Below are positions 35,566-45,506 of a stretch of DNA of 64,000 nucleotides, piece by piece; position 1 is the first letter of the stretch, and the number at the start of each line of letters is the position of its first letter. The position numbers and the translations under genes were made by a program. The DNA is from Alphaproteobacteria bacterium SO-S41. Lineage in GTDB: Bacteria > Pseudomonadota > Alphaproteobacteria > Micropepsales > Micropepsaceae. The notes beneath the pieces are model-generated. The model saw nothing but the letters and a program-made list of their open reading frames with translations, had not been told where the DNA came from and made no database searches. Location of the stretch: assembly GCA_019670725.1 (NCBI GenBank), contig AP024629.1:3968001-4032000 (forward strand), written 5' to 3'.

Positions 35566-36449
35566 CCACATCCTATAAAGACGTCCGCGTCGCCATCACC
35601 GGCGCGTCGGGCTTCATCGGCAAACGGCTGGTGCGCGCCTTGCGGGCGGCGGACGCGGTGGTCATTCCCCTGAACCGAAACGCCGCCGACATCCGCGACG
35701 CGCGGGCGGTGAGCGAGGCGATCGCCGGCGCCGCGCCGCAGATCGTCTTTCATCTTGCGGCGCTGGGGGTCGGCGATCTCTTTGCCGATCAGGTGGGACA
35801 ACTGGAGGCGAACGTCCTGGGCACGATGAACGTGCTGGAGGCGGCGCGGCAGAACAGCGTCGCCCGTGTCGTCGCCTTCGGGACCTGCTTCGAATACGGG
35901 CTTTCCGATGGACCGCTGACCGAGGACGCCAATCTGTCGCCGCGCAATCCCTATGCGGCGTCGAAGATGGCGGCGTTCTCCTATGCCCGTCATGCCGTCG
36001 ATGCGCTGGGGCAGGATGTCGTGTGGCTGCGGCCCTTCGCGGTCTACGGACCCGGCCAGCCCGCAGCGAAGCTCATTCCCGCGCTGATCCGCGCGTGCCG
36101 GTCGGGCGCGGCGACGCCGCTGGGCGACGGGCATGCCGCCTGGGACTATGTCCACGCCGACGACGTCGCCGCCGCCGCACTGGTCGCGGGCGCGCATCCC
36201 GATGCAACACGCGGCGTGTTCAATGTCGGCAGCGGCGAGACACGCAGCGCGCGCGCCATCGCCGGCGAGATCGTCGCCATGACGGGCGGCATGCCGGCGC
36301 TCGCCTGGGGCGCACGGAACGCCCGCCCGGGCGATCCGCTCTTCATGTGCGCAGATACGGCGCGCCTGCGGGCGCTCGGCTGGGCGCCGGCCATTCCCTT
36401 TCGCAACGGTCTCGCGGCCCTGGTCGCGGCGGAGACGATTCCCGCATGA
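35562..36449 (+). CDS. NAD-dependent epimerase/dehydratase, possibly CDP-paratose/abequose-synthase-like
   Basis: This 295-residue extended SDR has the nucleotide site VAITGASGFIGKRLVRAL and the catalytic YAASK. The overall pattern (FHLAALGVGD, GTMNVLEAARQ, RPFAVYGPGQPAAKLIPALI) resembles RfbJ/RfbS-type reductases, which finish CDP-abequose or CDP-paratose, directly after RfbH in known clusters. The start is a GTG overlapping the rfbH stop (GTGA). A role in reducing the 4-keto group is an inference from order and likeness. It could also be an epimerase for another sugar. Confidence 0.75.
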   Translation: MTTSYKDVRVAITGASGFIGKRLVRALRAADAVVIPLNRNAADIRDARAVSEAIAGAAPQIVFHLAALGVGDLFADQVGQLEANVLGTMNVLEAARQNSVARVVAFGTCFEYGLSDGPLTEDANLSPRNPYAASKMAAFSYARHAVDALGQDVVWLRPFAVYGPGQPAAKLIPALIRACRSGAATPLGDGHAAWDYVHADDVAAAALVAGAHPDATRGVFNVGSGETRSARAIAGEIVAMTGGMPALAWGARNARPGDPLFMCADTARLRALGWAPAIPFRNGLAALVAAETIPA

Positions 36450-37498
36450 GCACGCATCCCAATCGCGTCATCGGCGAAGATCTCGCCGCCATCTCGGCAC
36501 GCCTCGGACCGATGCTGGATGCGCTGGAAGGCCAGGCCGTGCTCATCACGGGCGGGGCGGGCTTCCTGCTCTCCTATGTCGTCGACCTCATCGCGCATCT
36601 GAACGACACGCGTTTCGCGGCGAAGGCGTCGGTGACGGTGCTCGACAATATGACGACCGGCCTGCCGGCGCGGCTCGCGCATCTGAACGGCCGCCCCGAT
36701 GTGCGGCTGGTGAAGCACGACGTGCTCGACCCCTATGTGGACGACACACGCTTCGCCTATGTGCTGCATGGCGCGTCGATCGCCTCGCCGATGGTCTATC
36801 GCCAGTTTCCGCTGGAGACGATCGACGCCAATGTCACCGGCGCGCGGCTGATGCTGGAGCGCGCGCGGACCGACGGCGCGCGCTTCCTGCTGATGAGCAC
36901 CAGCGAGATCTATGGCGATCCTGACCCGGCGGCGATCCCCACGCCGGAGACCTATCGCGGGCTCGTCTCATGCACGGGACCGCGGGCCTGCTACGACGAA
37001 TCCAAGCGGCTCGCCGAGACGCTGCTCGCGATCTACGCGCAGAAATACGGCGTGCACGGCAATGCGCTCAGGCCGTTCAATTTCTACGGCCCCGGCCAGC
37101 GGTTGGACGATCAGCGCCTGGTGCCCGACCTCATGCAGGCGGTGATTGCGCGCCAGCCGATCACGCTGTTCAGCGACGGGCGGGCGACGCGTTCCTTCTG
37201 CTACATCACCGACGCGATCGCGGGGCTGATGGCGGTGTGGCTGACCGGTGCGCCGGGCGAGGCCTATAATATCGGCAACGATGCGGAGATCAGCGTCGGC
37301 GATGTGGCGCGCAAGGCGGCGGCGCTTATCACGCCCGCGCTGCCGGTCGAGTTGCGGGCATCCGAGGATAGCGCCTATCTCACCGACAATCCGAACCGGC
37401 GCTGCCCGGACCTCACCAAGGCGCGAACCGAGCTTGGCTATGCGCCGCTGGTCGGGCTGGACGAAGGCCTCGCGCGGACATTGCGGTCTTACGCCTGA
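36446..37498 (+). CDS. UDP-glucuronate decarboxylase (UDP-xylose synthase)-like SDR
   Basis: This 350-residue extended SDR has VLITGGAGFLLSYVVDLI at its N-terminus and the catalytic CYDESKRLAETL. The segments ARFLLMSTSEIYGDP, GPRACYDESKR and FNFYGPGQ closely follow UDP-xylose synthases, which decarboxylate UDP-glucuronate. With the UDP-sugar dehydrogenase two genes upstream this would make UDP-xylose. It might instead serve as the missing CDP-glucose 4,6-dehydratase step, but the RfbG motifs are not seen. The ATG overlaps the previous stop (ATGA). Confidence 0.75.
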   Translation: MSTHPNRVIGEDLAAISARLGPMLDALEGQAVLITGGAGFLLSYVVDLIAHLNDTRFAAKASVTVLDNMTTGLPARLAHLNGRPDVRLVKHDVLDPYVDDTRFAYVLHGASIASPMVYRQFPLETIDANVTGARLMLERARTDGARFLLMSTSEIYGDPDPAAIPTPETYRGLVSCTGPRACYDESKRLAETLLAIYAQKYGVHGNALRPFNFYGPGQRLDDQRLVPDLMQAVIARQPITLFSDGRATRSFCYITDAIAGLMAVWLTGAPGEAYNIGNDAEISVGDVARKAAALITPALPVELRASEDSAYLTDNPNRRCPDLTKARTELGYAPLVGLDEGLARTLRSYA

Positions 37499-37541
37499 AC
37501 TCCTGCGACAATTGGGGCGCGGTTTCGACAAGCGCGCGTCA

Positions 37542-37581
37542 CCTCGCCGTGCCAGACTTCGCGCCTGACATCACGGCGAGG
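37542..37581 (+). promoter_or_regulatory. Hairpin that would cover the thiolase ribosome site
   Basis: The perfect 10-bp inverted repeat CCTCGCCGTG (37542-37551) and CACGGCGAGG (37572-37581) with a 20-bp gap lies directly before the thiolase ATG at 37587. The second arm contains the GGCGAGG ribosome site, so pairing would hide it. This could limit translation or respond to a ligand or temperature; alternatively it is a protein operator. Confidence 0.45.
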
Positions 37582-37586
37582 CGCGC

Positions 37587-40165
<2,579 letters not shown>

Positions 40166-40194
40166 GTGATGACCTTTGCGCGTGCTCAGCTCTC

Positions 40195-40378
40195 TTGCTC
40201 CCCCCGCTTGCGGGGGGAGACAGCCGTCCTCGGCTCGGCCGAGGGCGGCAGCGGGGGGCGTGTCATTCGCCGCCTGCGACACGCGGATTTTCAATCCGTT
40301 GCTCACTCACACGGCTATTCGAGCCCCCCTCTGGCGCCCTGCGGGCGCCTGTCTCCCCCCGCAAGCGGGCGGGAGCAA
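40195..40378. repeat. Dispersed intergenic inverted repeat, type B, inside the bkd operon
   Basis: The outer arms are TTGCTCCCCCCGCTTGCGG (start 40195) and the near-exact complement ending at 40378 (CCGCAAGCGGGCGGGAGCAA), with AGACAG/CTGTCT continuing the pairing inside. Between them are shorter palindromes (CCTCGGCTCGGCCGAGG and GGCGCCCTGCGGGCGCC). It occupies most of the 236-bp gap between the E1 alpha and E1 beta genes, while the other gaps of this operon are a few bases. It holds no gene. Confidence 0.75.
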
Positions 40379-40401
40379 CTGCTGGCGACGGAGCACTAAG
40401 C

Positions 40402-41415
40402 ATGGCCCGCATGACTATGATCGAGGCGATCCGGAGCGCCATGGATGTCGCCATGGGGCGCGACGACGATGTCGTCGTGTTCGGCGAGGATGTCGGCTAT
40501 TTCGGTGGCGTGTTCCGCTGCACTCAAGGTCTGCAGCAGAAATACGGCAAGGCGCGCTGCTTCGATGCGCCGATCAACGAACTGGGCATTGTCGGCGTCG
40601 CGGTGGGCATGGCGGCCTATGGCCTGAAGCCCTGCATCGAGATCCAGTTCGCCGACTATATGTATCCCGGCTACGACCAGATCGTCTCGGAAGCGGCGCG
40701 CGTGCGCTATCGCTCCAATGGCGAGTTCACCTGCCCGATCGTCATCCGCATGCCGACCGGCGGCGGCATTTTCGGCGGCCAGACGCACAGCCAATCGCCC
40801 GAGGCGCTGTTCACTCACGTCTCCGGCCTGAAGACGGTGGTGCCGTCCAATCCCTATGACGCCAAGGGCCTGCTCGCCGCCGCGATCGAGGATCCCGACC
40901 CCGTCATCATCCTGGAGCCCAAGCGGCTCTATAACGGCCCGTTCGACGGGCATCACGACCGCCCCGTCACGCCGTGGTCGAAGCACGAGCTCGGCGAGGT
41001 GCCGGACGGGCATTACACCGTGCCGCTGGGCAAGGCGGCGATCCGCCGCGAGGGGAAGGCCGTCACGATCCTCGCCTATGGCACGATGGTCTATGTCGCG
41101 CTCGCCGCGGCGGAGGAGACGGGAATCGATGCCGAGGTGATCGACCTGCGCACGCTGGTGCCGCTCGATCTGGAAACCATCGTGGCGTCGGTGAAGAAGA
41201 CCGGGCGCTGCGTCATCGTGCACGAGGCGACGCTGACCGGCGGCTATGGCGGCGAGCTCGCAGCGCTGGTGCAGGAAGCCTGCTTCTTCCATCTGGAAGC
41301 GCCGATCGCGCGGGTTACGGGATGGGACACGCCCTATCCACATGCGCAGGAGTGGGACTACTTCCCCGGCCCGGCGCGCCTGGGCCGGGCGCTGCTTGAA
41401 ACGATGGGGGCCTGA
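40402..41415 (+). CDS. bkdA2: Branched-chain 2-oxoacid dehydrogenase E1 beta subunit
   Basis: This 337-residue subunit completes the thiamine-dependent E1 heterotetramer. Seen are VVVFGEDVGYFGGVFRCTQG, FDAPINELGIVGVAVGMAAYG (read in two parts), the potassium-loop region PTGGGIFGG and HSQSPEA, and the C-terminal transketolase part VTILAYGTMVYVAL and VIDLRTLVPLD. The ATG at 40402 lies just after the repeat; the longer open frame upstream passes through E1 alpha in another frame. It is 2 nt from the E2 gene. Confidence 0.93.
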   Translation: MARMTMIEAIRSAMDVAMGRDDDVVVFGEDVGYFGGVFRCTQGLQQKYGKARCFDAPINELGIVGVAVGMAAYGLKPCIEIQFADYMYPGYDQIVSEAARVRYRSNGEFTCPIVIRMPTGGGIFGGQTHSQSPEALFTHVSGLKTVVPSNPYDAKGLLAAAIEDPDPVIILEPKRLYNGPFDGHHDRPVTPWSKHELGEVPDGHYTVPLGKAAIRREGKAVTILAYGTMVYVALAAAEETGIDAEVIDLRTLVPLDLETIVASVKKTGRCVIVHEATLTGGYGGELAALVQEACFFHLEAPIARVTGWDTPYPHAQEWDYFPGPARLGRALLETMGA

Positions 41416-41417
41416 TC

Positions 41418-42719
41418 ATGGGCGAACACACCATCAAGCTGCCCGATGTCGGCGAAGGCGTCGCGGAGGCCGAACTCGTCGAGTGGCATGTGAAGATCGG
41501 CGACATCGTGCGCGAGGATTCGATCCTCGGCGCGGTCATGACCGACAAGGCGACAGTCGAAATTCCCTCGCCCGTGCAGGGCGAGGTGATCTGGCTGGGC
41601 GCCGAGATCGGCGACACGCTGGCGGTCGGCTCGCCGCTGATCCGCCTGAAGGTGGAAGGCGAAGGCACGCCGACGCAGGCGATCGAGGACCAACCCGGCG
41701 AACTGGAACCGGCCGAGCCGAAGCCGTTGCCCGAGACCACCAAAGTTGCCGAAGCCAAGCCGAAGGCTGAGGCGAAACCGGAACCTGCGCCGCTGAAGGC
41801 CGCGCCGGTGGCGCGCGCCACGACGATCGGTGCGCCGCGGGCGGAAGGCGATCGTCCCCTCGCCTCGCCCGCCGTGCGGCTGCGCGCCCAGGAAGCGGGC
41901 ATCGATCTGCGCCAGGTCGCGGGCAGCGGTCCCGCGGGGCGGATCGGGCATGAGGATCTCGACGCCTTCATCGCGCGCGGGACCCACGCGGCCGGCGCGG
42001 TCGCGGCCGGACTGCAGCCGAGCAACGAGATCACCGACATCAAGGTCGTGGGCCTGCGCCGCAAGATCGCCGAGAAGATGGCGAAGGCGAAGCAGCGCAT
42101 TCCCCACATCACCTATGTCGAGGAAGTCGACGTCACCGCGCTGGAGGAATTGCGCGCGCAGCTCAACAAGGGCAAGCGCGCCGACCAGCCGAAGCTGACC
42201 ATCCTGCCCTTCCTGATGCGGGCGCTGGTGAAGGCGATCGCCGACCATCCCCAGATGAACGCGATCTTCGAGGACGATGCGGGCGTCATCCACCAATACG
42301 GCGCCGTTAATATCGGCATGGCTGCGCAGACGCGGAACGGCGTCGTCGTCGCGACCGTGCATCACGCCGAAGCGCGCGACATCTGGGACTGCGGCGCGGA
42401 AGTGAACCGCCTCGCCGATGCCGCCAAGGCCGGCACGGCGACCCGCGAGGAACTGTCGGGCTCGACCATCACCATCACCTCGCTGGGTGCGATCGGCGGC
42501 GTGGTGACGACGCCGGTCATCAACTATCCGGAAGTCGCGATCATCGGGGTCAACAAGATCATGATGCGGCCCGTCTGGGACGGCGCGAGCTTCGTGCCGC
42601 GCAAGATGATGAACCTCTCCTCCGGTTTCGACCACCGCGTGATCGACGGCTGGGACGCCGCCGTCTTCATCCAGCGCGTTAAGGCGCTGCTGGAGACGCC
42701 CGCCATGATCTTCGTCTAG
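41418..42719 (+). CDS. bkdB: Branched-chain 2-oxoacid dehydrogenase E2 (lipoamide acyltransferase)
   Basis: This 433-residue core protein of the complex has one lipoyl domain (residues 1-80, lipoyl lysine K44 in MTDKATVEIPS). An Ala/Pro/Lys-rich linker follows (95-140), then an E3-binding domain (ASPAVRLRAQEAGIDLRQVA) and the catalytic acyltransferase domain. The active site is SGFDHRVIDGWDAA, with the HxxxDG motif. It passes the branched acyl group to CoA. It is followed after 9 nt by the first TIMP-like gene. Confidence 0.93.
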   Translation: MGEHTIKLPDVGEGVAEAELVEWHVKIGDIVREDSILGAVMTDKATVEIPSPVQGEVIWLGAEIGDTLAVGSPLIRLKVEGEGTPTQAIEDQPGELEPAEPKPLPETTKVAEAKPKAEAKPEPAPLKAAPVARATTIGAPRAEGDRPLASPAVRLRAQEAGIDLRQVAGSGPAGRIGHEDLDAFIARGTHAAGAVAAGLQPSNEITDIKVVGLRRKIAEKMAKAKQRIPHITYVEEVDVTALEELRAQLNKGKRADQPKLTILPFLMRALVKAIADHPQMNAIFEDDAGVIHQYGAVNIGMAAQTRNGVVVATVHHAEARDIWDCGAEVNRLADAAKAGTATREELSGSTITITSLGAIGGVVTTPVINYPEVAIIGVNKIMMRPVWDGASFVPRKMMNLSSGFDHRVIDGWDAAVFIQRVKALLETPAMIFV

Positions 42720-42728
42720 AGGCGCGCC

Positions 42729-43145
42729 ATGAACCTGCTTCGCTTTGCGTTTCTTGCCGTCACCGCCATCGCGGTGGCTCCCTCCGCTCTCGCCTGTTCC
42801 TGCGTCATGCGCAGCGCCGAAGAGCGCGTGGCCGAGAGCGCAGTGATCTTCATCGGCACGGCGCTGGGCACCGTGCATTCCGATGAGGAGGGCTCGGACA
42901 CCGTCTACACCACCTTCAAGGTGAAGGAGACGCTGAAAGGCCCGGCGGCCGACGAGCAGTTTGTCGGCCATCCCGTCGATCTCGGCGGCAATTGCGGCGT
43001 CAATTTCGACGAGGGCAAGGAGGTCTTCATCCTCGCCTCGGCGGAAAGCCCCGAAGCGCCGCTCCGGACCAGCCTCTGCATGCTGGCCGGCGCCGATGAA
43101 GCCGAAATCCGCGCCGCGCTGAAAACCAAGAAGAGTGCGCCGTGA
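42729..43145 (+). CDS. Secreted TIMP/NTR-like small cysteine protein
   Basis: This 138-residue protein has a signal peptide (LLRFAFLAVTAIAVAPSALA) and a mature N-terminus beginning CSC (C23, C25). This is the start seen in tissue-inhibitor-of-metalloproteinase (TIMP) proteins, where the first cysteine binds the protease zinc. Two more cysteines, C89 and C117, could pair with them. The middle part (AVIFIGTALGTV, TVYTTFKVKETLKGPAADEQ) fits the strands of a netrin/TIMP-like barrel. It could also be anchored as a lipoprotein, but the lipobox is poor. It is encoded inside the branched-chain dehydrogenase operon, between E2 and E3, where its role is not clear. Confidence 0.65.
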   Translation: MNLLRFAFLAVTAIAVAPSALACSCVMRSAEERVAESAVIFIGTALGTVHSDEEGSDTVYTTFKVKETLKGPAADEQFVGHPVDLGGNCGVNFDEGKEVFILASAESPEAPLRTSLCMLAGADEAEIRAALKTKKSAP

Positions 43146-43543
43146 GCGCGGCGTCCTATCTACGCATCGCCGCTGTCGTTTGCGCGGCGCTTTTGCCGGT
43201 TCCCGAGGCGGCCGCCGTCTCGTGTCCAGTGAAGACTGCGGACCAGGAAATCGAAGGCCTGGACCTCATCTTCATCGGCGGCGCGTTGAAAGACGAGGAT
43301 GTCGGCGGCGGCAAAACGCGGACCGTGTTCCGCGTCGATGAGGTTCTCCTGGGCGCGCCGATGGCCACCGTCGATATCTATCAGGACGCGGAAGACGGCA
43401 TTGCGTTCGAAAGCGGCAGTGCACCCCAACTCGTCGGCGCGAAGAAACAAAACGACCATTACTGGACGAGCCTCTGCATCAACCCGCTCAGCGGGGAGGC
43501 CGAGGTCCGTGAGGCATTGAAGAAGGCGCAGTCGGCCCCATGA
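43142..43543 (+). CDS. Secreted paralogue of the preceding TIMP-like protein
   Basis: This 133-residue protein has a signal peptide (YLRIAAVVCAALLPVPEAAA) and follows the previous gene with a GTGA overlap. It shares with it the order LIFIGGAL, RTVFRVDEVLLGAP, the cysteine in TSLC, and the ending EAEVREALKKAQSAP, so the two arose by tandem duplication. It has lost the CSC start (only C28 remains) and the middle cysteine, which would remove the metal-binding N-terminus known from TIMP. It is coupled to the E3 gene by an ATGA overlap. The function is unknown. Confidence 0.65.
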   Translation: MSAASYLRIAAVVCAALLPVPEAAAVSCPVKTADQEIEGLDLIFIGGALKDEDVGGGKTRTVFRVDEVLLGAPMATVDIYQDAEDGIAFESGSAPQLVGAKKQNDHYWTSLCINPLSGEAEVREALKKAQSAP

Positions 43544-44940
43544 AGAAAGACATGATCTGCAAGCTGCTGATCATCGGCACCGGGCCGGGCGGCTATATCG
43601 CTGCGATCCGCGCCGGACAGCTCGGCATCGACACGGTGATCGTGGAGGCGAAGAAGGCCGGCGGCACCTGCCTGAATGTCGGCTGCATCCCCTCCAAGGC
43701 GCTGATCCACGCTGCGGAAGAGTACGAGAAGGTGCTGCACTACGCGGAAGGCAAGAGCCCGCTCGGCATCGGCCTCGCCGCGCCGACGCTCGATCTCGGC
43801 CGCACCATTGCGTGGAAGGACGATATCGTCCGCCGCCTCAATAACGGCGTCGCGGGCCTGCTGAAGAAGGCCAAGGTGCCGGTCGTCCATGGCTGGGCGC
43901 GGTTCAAGGACGGCAAGACCGTCGAGGTGGAAACCGAGACCGGGCCGCAGATCGTGCGCGCGGAAACCGTGATCATCGCGACTGGATCGGCGCCGATCGA
44001 ACTGCCCTTCCTGCCGTTCGGGGGGAATGTCATCTCGTCCACCGAGGCGCTGGCGCTGAAGACGCTGCCGGCGACCATGGCGGTGGTGGGCGGCGGCTAT
44101 ATCGGGCTGGAACTCGGGATCGCCTTCGCGAAGCTGGGGACCAAGGTGACCGTGGTGGAAGCGGAGAGCCGCGTCCTGCCGCTCTATGACGCCGAACTGA
44201 CGCGGCCCGTGATGAAACGCCTCGCCGATCTCGGCGTCGCCGTGCTGACCGGCGCGAAGGCGAAGGGCGTTTCGGCCAAGGGCGATGCGCTGCTGATTTC
44301 GACGGCCGATGGTGCCGACGAGAAGATCGCGGCGGAGAAGATCCTGGTGACCGTGGGCCGCAAGCCCGTGACCGAAGGCTGGGGCCTCGAAGAGATCGAC
44401 CTCGATATGGCCGGCCGGTTCATCAAGATCGACGACCAGTGCCGCACCTCGATGCGCGGCATCTACGCGATCGGCGATGTCACCGGCGAGCCGATGCTGG
44501 CCCATCGCGCGATGGCGCAGGGCGAGATGGTGGCGGAGATCGTCGCCGGCCATAAGCGGAGCTGGGACAAACGCTGCATCCCCGCGATCTGCTTCACCGA
44601 TCCGGAGATCGTCAGCGCGGGCCTGTCGCCCGACGAAGCGCGCAAGGTGTCGCCCGAGATCAAGATCGGCCAGTTTCCGTTCAGCGCGAACGGGCGGGCG
44701 ATGACGAAGCTGGCGGAAGACGGCTGGGTGCGCGTCGTGGCGCGGGCTGACAATCACCTGGTGCTCGGCATCCAGGCGGTGGGCGTGGGCGTTTCAGAGC
44801 TGTCGACGTCGTTCGGCCTCGCGATCGAGATGGGCGCGCGGCTGGAGGACATTGCCGGCACCATTCACGCGCATCCCACGCAAGGCGAAGGCTTCCAGGA
44901 AGCCGCGCTGAAGGCGTTGGGCCACGCGCTGCATATCTAG
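43540..44940 (+). CDS. lpdA: Dihydrolipoyl dehydrogenase (E3)
   Basis: This 466-residue FAD enzyme reoxidises the lipoyl group of E2 and makes NADH. Seen are the FAD site LLIIGTGPGGYIAAIRAGQ, the redox-active disulfide in GGTCLNVGCIPSKALIH, the NAD site AVVGGGYIGLELGIAFAKLG, the second FAD segment IYAIGDVTGEPMLAHRA and the catalytic HAHPTQGE near the C-terminus. It closes the bkd operon. Its stop shares CTAG with the stop of the convergent soxG gene, so there is no room for a terminator between them. Confidence 0.93.
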   Translation: MKKDMICKLLIIGTGPGGYIAAIRAGQLGIDTVIVEAKKAGGTCLNVGCIPSKALIHAAEEYEKVLHYAEGKSPLGIGLAAPTLDLGRTIAWKDDIVRRLNNGVAGLLKKAKVPVVHGWARFKDGKTVEVETETGPQIVRAETVIIATGSAPIELPFLPFGGNVISSTEALALKTLPATMAVVGGGYIGLELGIAFAKLGTKVTVVEAESRVLPLYDAELTRPVMKRLADLGVAVLTGAKAKGVSAKGDALLISTADGADEKIAAEKILVTVGRKPVTEGWGLEEIDLDMAGRFIKIDDQCRTSMRGIYAIGDVTGEPMLAHRAMAQGEMVAEIVAGHKRSWDKRCIPAICFTDPEIVSAGLSPDEARKVSPEIKIGQFPFSANGRAMTKLAEDGWVRVVARADNHLVLGIQAVGVGVSELSTSFGLAIEMGARLEDIAGTIHAHPTQGEGFQEAALKALGHALHI

Positions 44941-45506
44941 GCGACGCCCAGCTCGTACTCGGCGGCGGAGGCGCTGAGCCAGTGCCAGAAGCTGGCCGCC
45001 GAACTGCGCGGCGTCGCGAGACGAAAACCGCCCGGGATGCGCCAGACGATGACGCCGATATGCTCGATATGGCTGACCGCGACGGCGTCTTCCGCGAAGG
45101 CCGAGGAGTCGAGATCGATCGGCAGGCCCTTCGCCAACACCGCCATGGCATTGGGGCCGGTGAGATCGAGAATGCCATAGGCACCGGACTGGTCGGCAAC
45201 CTCACCGACGCCCGCAAGCGATCGGGCGAGATCGGCGGCGAACGTCGAACCGCCCGCGCCCACCGCCAGCCAGACATTGCGGGACGTTCCCAGAAAGCTG
45301 ATCGCGGGCGTCGCGATGTGCATTGACCCGCTGGAGAGCGTCGCCGCAAACATGTCGCGCACGCGCGCTGCGAAGGCCGCGCGATCTGGACCGGCAAGGA
45401 TCGTGGCGACGCCAAGCCCGGCCGGTTCGTGAACGGTCACGCCCTGTCCCGTGCCGATGGGCAGCAGCAGGCCGTCGAAGGCGGACCGGGCGGCGAGGTC
45501 AACCAT
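44937..45506 (-). CDS. soxG: Sarcosine oxidase gamma subunit / MgdD-like
   Basis: This 189-residue protein is the smallest folded subunit of the heterotetrameric sarcosine oxidase family and resembles a GcvT-like fragment (VWLAVGAGGSTFAADLARSL, GAYGILDLTGPNAMAVLAKG, FAEDAVAVSHIEHIGVIVWR). It has no known catalytic residues. The start at 45506 overlaps the end of soxA by 8 nt; the longer frame upstream lies in another frame of soxA. It is the last gene of soxBDAG. Confidence 0.85.
   Translation of the reverse strand: MVDLAARSAFDGLLLPIGTGQGVTVHEPAGLGVATILAGPDRAAFAARVRDMFAATLSSGSMHIATPAISFLGTSRNVWLAVGAGGSTFAADLARSLAGVGEVADQSGAYGILDLTGPNAMAVLAKGLPIDLDSSAFAEDAVAVSHIEHIGVIVWRIPGGFRLATPRSSAASFWHWLSASAAEYELGVA

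Noticed and set aside
40195-40378. A CRISPR array or small RNA gene in the E1 alpha-E1 beta gap
   Set aside because: There are no regularly spaced direct repeats; the sequence is one large imperfect palindrome of a dispersed-repeat type. No promoter for a separate RNA was recognised.
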